NCBI RefSeq assembly: GCF_003590095.1
Contig: NC_039481.1
Location: 12,493,895-12,557,894 of the forward strand
Length of the DNA: 64,000 nt
DNA from: Trichoplusia ni
Lineage: Eukaryota; Arthropoda; Insecta; Lepidoptera; Noctuidae
Direction of reading: 5' to 3'
Shown: in pieces, positions 57,901-64,000 of the stretch
Numbering within the stretch: position 1 is the first letter of the stretch
Layout: every line of letters begins with the position of its first letter
Notes under the pieces: generated by a model
The model's input: only the letters and a program-made list of their open reading frames with translations
Database searches by the model: none
Told to the model about the DNA's origin: nothing
Program-made: the position numbers and the translations under genes

Positions 57901-59810
57901 CCTTTTCGGTCAAATTCTATTAGTTTAAGCAGCATAGATTCTTATGACTGGCTTGGTGTGAACGGCACTAGAGCCCACAAACAAAATTTTAGAGTATTCT
58001 AACGTTTTGGAGAGTGTTCTCTGTACCCGGAGCAAAATTTCGGTTTCATATAAGGTGTAGTCTAAAAAAATAAAATAAGTCCATCAAGTGAATTTTAAAC
58101 TATTGGACGACTGGTTAACTTTTTTTAGAAATGTATTTGACTGCGTAACTAGATTTTTCAAAAATTAGAATAGAGGACATTAAAGCATGTTGTTGAAAAA
58201 AAATAACTACGTCACAAGACAAGTAAACCAGTGATAGACGAAATGCGGCGCGCGACAGATTAGGTTATGTGTATAAATAATAACTGGCAGAATTATTATT
58301 TTTAAGTCGAAGAATTTACAATGTTTTTGGATATTTTAAACGGAGAGAGAATAATATATATTAGATATTACTGTTTCATAACTTTCTCGGAATAGCGCTT
58401 TATACCTAAAATTAGGTTACTACTACTGAATATTACCTCAACAATCCAAGTAACATTTTTACATTGATTTCCAAAACTGTATATAATCGCATTTCTTGGA
58501 AGTATCAAAAATTTGGCTTTGTAAGCCAATTCTCTTATTAGTAGAGGATTAGCGTGTTGAAACGACCTGCATTGGCCAATAATCTTTTGAGCCACCTCAA
58601 CCTGAGCTTTATAGTAGACTTCAATGGGTTCATTTCTTAATGAATTTTGATATATAATTTCTACACCCTTGTGATACTTCCAATGGCATATGAGATACCT
58701 ATTAATTCTCTTTAATAAGTCACGATTAATTCTGTAACATTTGTAAAAATCGACAAAAGCCGTAACAAACTGTTGATATTTTGTAATATGCTTGTGTCTC
58801 AAAAACAAATATGAGATATATTTGCATCGCAGAAATGTGGCAAAACAAAAACCAATGTAAGCGACAACTGTTCCCGCATAAACATCTGTCAAATTTGTTG
58901 GTTCATATTCATTGTATATCTGCTCAAAATACCATAATACTGTTACACCCGTAAATGGTGACACTTCATCGCAAGTTACATTAGGAAACTTTTCACACAA
59001 TTGGTCTCCAAAAAAATAATGCAATGATAGACTTGGTAAATGGGAATGAAGTTCATAAACGACATGGCCCATTATCACCACAACGGCAATATTAGTCAAA
59101 ATAAGATTTCGCATGATATCTAAGCCTGGGTCTTTACTAATTTCCCATTTCAAATATACTCCATAAAAAAGTCTGTAAATTCGTATGAGTCTGTTAAATT
59201 GAAGAGTAAAGTAATACTGTGAGAATCCAACGATTTCTGCCAAATCTTCAATCCAAATAGTTGACATCAAATCCAATATGAAAGTAAAACTCTTGAAACG
59301 TTCAAACAAAAGTACATAAAAGGTAGTTGTTACATTACCTCGTTTTTTCATAGCCGTACAGAGGGATACCCCTAAATCAAAAGCGTATGCGAGATCAACC
59401 CAAAACGAGAAAAATATAAACCATTCCGGAATTCTCGGTCTTATCAAATTGATCGGATACGTATAAAGGACAAGGCAAAGGGTAAAGTAAAATATTTTGT
59501 GCCATGCGTAGCCGAATCTGGACTCTGGATTCAATATCCAAGGAAATTTAAAGTTAGTGAACATAGATTTAGTTTGGAGTTCTGAAGGAGTGCATAATAC
59601 CAGCTGCCCTAAGTACTTCGAACAGTGATAAATATCTTCTTCACGAGGTAAGCCATGGGTGATTTGCAAATCTTCTCTAGCCTTGCCAGTCAGTTTTGAC
59701 CAATTATCAACGACATGAAATATTTCCCACCAACGTCTTTTAATCCACGATATTCCTTCATCTACATTCCTGTCTATGCCTCTAACATACGATTTGTTTG
59801 CAAAAAGTAT
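47224..59810 (-). CDS. Gene B: tandem paralogue of gene A, at least repeats 2-4, 5' end not found
   Basis: 24 exons, counted by gene A numbers 5 (part) to 28, all open and joined in phase, giving at least 1,568 codons to TAA at 47,226-47,224. Of exons 6-27, 21 of 22 have the same length as in gene A; exon 22 is one codon longer. The exon 5 portion is 458 codons, exactly as in A. In exon 17, 30 of 42 residues are identical. So B arose by tandem duplication and has been kept under selection. Homology to A stops at 59,810; no repeat 1 is visible up to 64,000. Like A it lacks GYG filters. Role inferred as for A. Confidence 0.82.
48240..48290 (-). repeat. SINE head fragment (family 3) in gene B intron 25
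   Basis: The minus strand reads 'ctggcctgttggtctagtgg' followed by 'ttaatgaccgtc', the A-box head shared with 54.3 kb and 28.5 kb. Truncated before the B-box. Confidence 0.5.
49656..49775. mobile_element. Short inverted-repeat element in gene B intron 23
   Basis: Ends 'ttaaatgatgcaacgttt' and 'aaacgttgcatcatttaa' are inverted repeats of about 18 bp around a 120-bp unit. The interior 'ggatccaaatggagtccttaatcatgagctgac' is matched in reverse at about 53,238-53,272 in intron 16. Confidence 0.65.
52101..56558 (-). CDS. Gene B repeat 3 (exons 9-18)
   Basis: Exons: 56558-56488, 56396-56305, 55814-55554, 55332-55147, 54726-54602, 54084-53923, 53838-53752, 53600-53402, 52954-52829, 52229-52101. Same membrane plan as gene A repeat 3. 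The S4 position (HIYILFACF) lacks regular charges. The turret keeps NCVNF and NDCW, but the NFT sequon of A is lost (NFV). The filter position is MNFGRF, identical to A. The CNBD keeps HRGRVHI, GDIFGQ and PIRVTATS: again Gln replaces the usual Glu, so this change predates the duplication. Confidence 0.83.
53195..53310 (-). repeat. Relative of the 49.7 kb element in gene B intron 16
   Basis: 'gtcagctcatgattcatgactccggttggatccgaaac' is the complement of the core of the 49,656-49,775 element. Its ends are not preserved as a clean inverted repeat. Confidence 0.5.
54312..54445 (+). repeat. tRNA-derived SINE (family 3) in gene B intron 13
   Basis: Best-preserved Pol III promoter in the window: A-box 'tggtctagtagtcagtc' (from about 54,320) and B-box 'gagttcgattcccacc' (54,364-54,379), followed by an unrelated AT-rich tail with 'gtgtaatattgttaagattattac'. 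Confidence 0.75.
55090..55124 (-). repeat. Fragment of the 'ctagctgttgcccgcg' repeat class in gene B intron 12
   Basis: 'agccacgcggacgaagtcac' and 'gagcaacagctagtta' are the terminal block of the class seen at 26,631-26,810. Confidence 0.55.
56640..59810 (-). CDS. Gene B repeat 2 (exons 5 partial to 8)
   Basis: Exons: about 59810-58437, 57762-57622, 57346-57206, 56773-56640. The frame is open upstream to TAG at 59,864-59,862 but contains no ATG before the first internal Met near 59,563. S4 reads FNRLIRIYRLF with Arg at every third place. The turret has DQLCEKFPNVTC (sequon NVT, Cys pair) and a second sequon NLT; the filter position reads TNLTDVY. The CNBD-like part has WIVEGYV and YTAYTECE without FGE or Arg-Thr-Ala. 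Exon 8 keeps NRSLPFEG. An upstream exon, or truncation, must explain the missing start. Confidence 0.8.
56930..57172 (-). repeat. Two adjacent copies of an interspersed repeat in gene B intron 7
   Basis: 'ctcgagttttagcgagactaacgaacagcaattcattttta' occurs at about 56,936-56,975 and again, with one change, at about 57,129-57,172. Between them is the 'agctgtaccggcgaactacgtaccgcc' block of the family found at 27,693-27,840. Confidence 0.65.
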
Positions 59811-59864
59811 ATAGATTATTATATTATTAATAAGTATATAGATTATTACACCAATTCTACTCTA

Positions 59865-62800
59865 AGTAATTGAACTTGATTCTTTCCATTGTAATATCAT
59901 ATCTATTGACGTTTCTTTCAATATTTACTTTCGATGTTCATTACAAACGTCGTTTGTATTTCACGTGTCGCCAATGTGTTTAATACAATAATAACCGATT
60001 CAACATTCGCGTGGCTTTTTGTATGCAGTTCAATAATTAAAACTGTATGCGCGTTACGTGTTCATAAAAGTTGTTTAATACATTCAAGTTTTTGTTTGTT
60101 TTCAACGATCAAACAATAGAATGTATTGTACATTAGTACAATGTTTACTTGGATTCTATTTTATTCAAATAAAAACATTGGCGCGACCATAAAAGCAATT
60201 GAACATGATATTTTACATATTGCCTAACTTTACTAATGTTCAATGTGATATAAAATTGCAATAAGGAAGTTTTATTAATTCTCCATTCGTCATTCTTTCA
60301 GTTTAATACCACCAATGCCTCTGTAAGAGTCATAAAGAGTATCGTCACCAAATATTATAACACCACACAATTACAATGGCTAACGTACCGACAATTATTA
60401 TAATAGACCGACAGTTTTATGTCAAGCTCAAGATACCAATTGTTCTATTTCCCGTTACAAATGTATCAATGGACAGCTGGAATGTATCCTGAGTTTAAAT
60501 AATTATTAATCGTATTATATTGTCCACTAATGTCATTTTAAATATTGTAGTTAGATGATTTCAATATTTGCAGTCGGGTCGCCTGTCCGCATAATACCTT
60601 AGAGGAATTCTAGTTTGAAAACAGAACAATGAATATCGTGCTCTGAATATTTTATTGACCTGCGAATGAATACTTAACATATTTATTATAGAGAATATTT
60701 TAAATAATTTCACTTCGTTTTAAAATCGTATTTGATTATGAATGAACTTAAAGCAAACTTGAATGTTTTATGTGTTAAGTATTCTTTACGTAGTTTATAT
60801 TTTCGTTGACAGACTTACAAATAATTATAAACCAACTAGCTTTCAATCAAAATTATTCTACAAGCATTTTCAAAATCCAAATACAGATATTCTGTTATTA
60901 GAATTTTAAACATAATTTAACATAATTATAACTATTCTTAACTCCTGACTGCCAAACAATACGAACAAAACTATCACAACACGATTGCAGGTTTTTTCCT
61001 AATCTATTCCAAGAGTCGGCAAGTAACATTTGTAGTTAGCTAAAAGCAATTAAATACGCAGTAATTACTCATTAAAATACAATTACTTAGGCATGAATTC
61101 AATAGCAATCTCATCAACGTTTGAGACGCGTGTCAAAGAACCGCAAAAGGCGCAAGGCCGCCTAGTGCACATCAGCTATGCAAAATATAACTAAATTATG
61201 ATTGTCGACACAAACACTGCTTACTGCCACGATACAAAATAATGCAGAAAACCTACAGCTGTCCTCGGAAATCAAAATTGATAAGTAATATAAGCCTACC
61301 TACGTATACGCTAGGCATAGGAATATTCTGCCAACAACGTTGGGAGAACGCTTGGCTGATGAAGATAATATTTCCTTATGATGATGTCGCAAGTTCAGGA
61401 TGCCTCTTGGGATAAGTACGAGAATGTAAGCGTCCACAAAGAGAAAGTAGGCAATCTGTGACGTTTTGACCATTTGTCAATCATCATCGGCCTAGCCTTT
61501 TCCCAACTGTGTTGGGGTCGGCTTGTCAATGGCGCGCTCATAAACTTGCACTTCAAAAGGTTACCTGCAAACTATTCATATAACTGCATATACATGTCAT
61601 TATTCTAGTTTAATAATATTTCAAATAGCTGATACGTAGTATTCTCACCCAATCACTGACCAATCGCGGCGAACTCTGCTTATCCTTTATTTTCAACCAA
61701 ACCGTATTCGAGACAATATAGTATATTCATTTCACTCACAGACCGGTCAGTTGTCATGTCAAATCATTAAAATTGATTTTGGTGATAAATCAAAAATGTT
61801 TATTTTCTGTACTCGTCTAGCTTGTTGCACAAATGACGCGTTATCTCTCGTTCGTTCACCACATACTGTTATTTCCATCAGCGTATCTCGTGTATTTAGA
61901 TAAGGCTATTTGAAATCAAGTTTTTAATTCCTATGCAAATTGCTTGATGCTGCGATCTAAGATTCCTCTTCTATAAATAAATTGAAATGTCGCTTCTTCG
62001 TCACGTACCGCTATGTCTACACTATCTCTTAAGACTCTAAAGTGAGCATTTATTTTTAAGTGGCAAAATTAATAATTGTTACTTTAAGTAATCAATATTT
62101 CACATTCAATTTAACGTGAACCCAACTTGACTCTGTAAATATTGAAACCGCCAGACAGGAAATGTTTTATAAATTGATCAATAAATTAACCTACTCTTTA
62201 TTGATGCACTCAAACAAATCAAGCCTCTTGATTTTCTATAAGGAAGTAACATTGGGGCTTACTATAATATGTTAAAGTAAGATAACAGCAATTGTAAAAG
62301 TGAGACAGGGCACTACATGACGTAGAGCGGTGTCTCCCTTGCACGTCTGCAACGATTGTATTTTAAGCGGTGTTGGTAGGTCACCTGTACTCTTTCCATA
62401 TTATATGAAGTTGCATAATTATTTTTATTCATGATTTTAAACTTTGAAGTTAATAATAGTGGTTTTTGTGTCGCACCAAAAATAATAAGTTTTCGGGTGT
62501 CATAAACAGGCTGTTTGGGTTCGGCCTTTGATTAAAGTAAAATACCATTAAAATAAAGGGACGCATTTGTAAATTAATAATCGGTTAATTTAATACCATT
62601 AAAAATTATTCATTATTAATATTTGATAATATTGTACTAGTTGAAGTGCTGGTGGATCCACTTATAAATATTACCTATCACATACACATACTTTGACGTA
62701 TAAAATGAGAGTTGTTTTGAGGTGGCCTGCGAAAAGGTTGTATGGGTGAGATATTTGAACAAGAGAGGGATTTCCTACAAAAAATCATTGAGCAAGTTTA

Positions 62801-64000
62801 TATGTTACCAGAGTTACTTTAATTTCCTCCTTAGGCGCGATGTAAATAAGGAAGATATTAAATCATAAAATTTAATACGCAAAAGATGTGCGCGTAATTA
62901 AAAGGTTTGATTAAACTGATTTTATACCAAAATCCATTATGGTAAGCTTCGAAACAGCTATTAAGGATTCTCATTAGAATTGAAATTATGATATTTTAAT
63001 GGGTCCCCTGAAACCAATTAGCTGTCTATAGTTTAATTGTTTGAAGTTATTTTAATACCAAAGACGTCATTCATTACAAGAAAATTGAATTTCCTTCAGT
63101 TCAGCTAGGTGCCTACATTTTCTTGATAGCAGAAAATGTTGGCATACCACTATTAATTATCTTGTGTTTTACGAGTTGGTAATAAAATACCTTATTTTAT
63201 GAGTCTTCAAGTAGATTCGTAGATAGGTACCGGATGCCGCATTCGGGTCGACCGCGCATAGTACCGGGTTCAGCCCACCTTACGTTAACCAACTGACGAT
63301 CTGACTTCCCCTACAAACTTTATGGAGTAACACGGAATTGAGACAAAACAAAATATCGGTTAACTAGTCAATAATTGAGTAGTAAAAGTCGCAGAAATTG
63401 TAAAATGAATAGTCACTATATTTATATATAATATGATTTTGATGATTGATTTAAGTAGAATAAACTTGCAAATCCACATACATACGTATAATATGTACGT
63501 ATGCCAAGAAAATAACGAGACTTTGATCGGAGAGTCGTGTGAAAAGTCGTTTGTATTTTCCAAAAAAAGCTTATTGATTTAGGAGTAGGTATTAACGACA
63601 GATGAAGTAAGCTTTTTATCATTCTAATAGAAAACAGTGTAGATACCACATTTGCTGAAACCGGTTTTTTTTGCGTCATTAAGATACCGCTGCATGCATA
63701 TTTTTTAAAACCGGCTACAAAATATACGAAAATATCCACGGCGCAAATATCTCTTGGAAATATGTTTTCGTTTTTCCAACGAGAGTAACAAATAATTAAC
63801 TAAAGACTGCTAAAATACCAACAAAAATGCAAGCACAAACCATGAATGTCATATTTAATAAATAATAATAAATTTCAATTCAGTGAATCTACTTCAACGA
63901 ATCCCGCAATTGAATACACAAAACCGCAAGCAGAATGCAACATTAAAACCAAATGATGCTATGACTTGTTTTTGCAGGTAGTCTGTTTTGCGACTGTGAA
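59865..64000. other. No gene recognised upstream of gene B
   Basis: About 4.1 kb, AT-rich. I searched the minus strand by eye for counterparts of gene A exons 1-4 and the first half of exon 5 and found none; no frame above 105 codons exists and none resembles a channel. A fragment of the moth repeat family ('tagccttttcccaactgtgttggggtcggctt') lies at 61,490-61,525. The remainder looks unique. Confidence 0.55.

Noticed and set aside
23570..59810. Genes A and B as one giant transcription unit
   Set aside because: Gene B has a stop at 47,226-47,224 and gene A exon 1 starts with its own ATG and N-terminal tail; B and A are homologous over repeats 2-4, the pattern of tandem duplication.

Overview
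The window looks like a piece of a moth or butterfly (Lepidoptera) nuclear genome. It is AT-rich, its genes are cut into many short exons, and it is full of short interspersed repeats of kinds I recognise from moth genomes: tRNA-derived SINEs, repeats that open or close with a 'ctagctgttgcccgcg'-like block, and LINE 3' ends. The order is inferred from those repeats; no marker gene settles the species.

Layout. Bases 1-2944 are the 3' part of a LINE retrotransposon with an intact endonuclease/reverse-transcriptase frame. From about 2.9 to 23.5 kb I see no protein gene, only repeats, an inverted-repeat element and a MITE. From 44,722 down to 23,570 (minus strand) lies gene A, which I could assemble into 28 exons with consistent splice phases and a predicted protein of 2,078 residues. 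From at least 59,810 down to 47,224 (minus strand) lies gene B, a tandem paralogue whose last 24 exons match those of gene A almost exon for exon; its 5' end was not found. From 59.9 to 64 kb I see no gene.

The two genes are the main content. Gene A encodes four consecutive modules, each built like one subunit of an HCN/CNG/EAG-type channel: six membrane segments, a pore-loop region, a C-linker and a cyclic-nucleotide-binding-like domain. One uninterrupted 728-codon exon joins the pore and nucleotide-binding domain of repeat 1 to the whole membrane part of repeat 2, so the four-in-one polypeptide is not an artefact of joining neighbouring genes. This architecture is that of the four-repeat CNGK channels known from sperm of sea urchin and fish. 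Unlike those, none of the four repeats here keeps a GYG-type selectivity filter (repeat 3 has NFG). Only repeat 3 keeps a near-canonical nucleotide-binding cassette, and only repeats 2 and 4 keep a regularly charged S4. The intact frames in both copies argue that they are functional but divergent, perhaps not conventional K+ channels.

Gene A intron 4 holds a very young non-autonomous LTR retrotransposon (38,689-42,345). Its two LTRs differ only by a 10-bp tandem duplication. It lies antisense to the gene, and its edge is 40 bp from the downstream splice acceptor. Many other introns of both genes hold SINEs, MITEs and other repeats.
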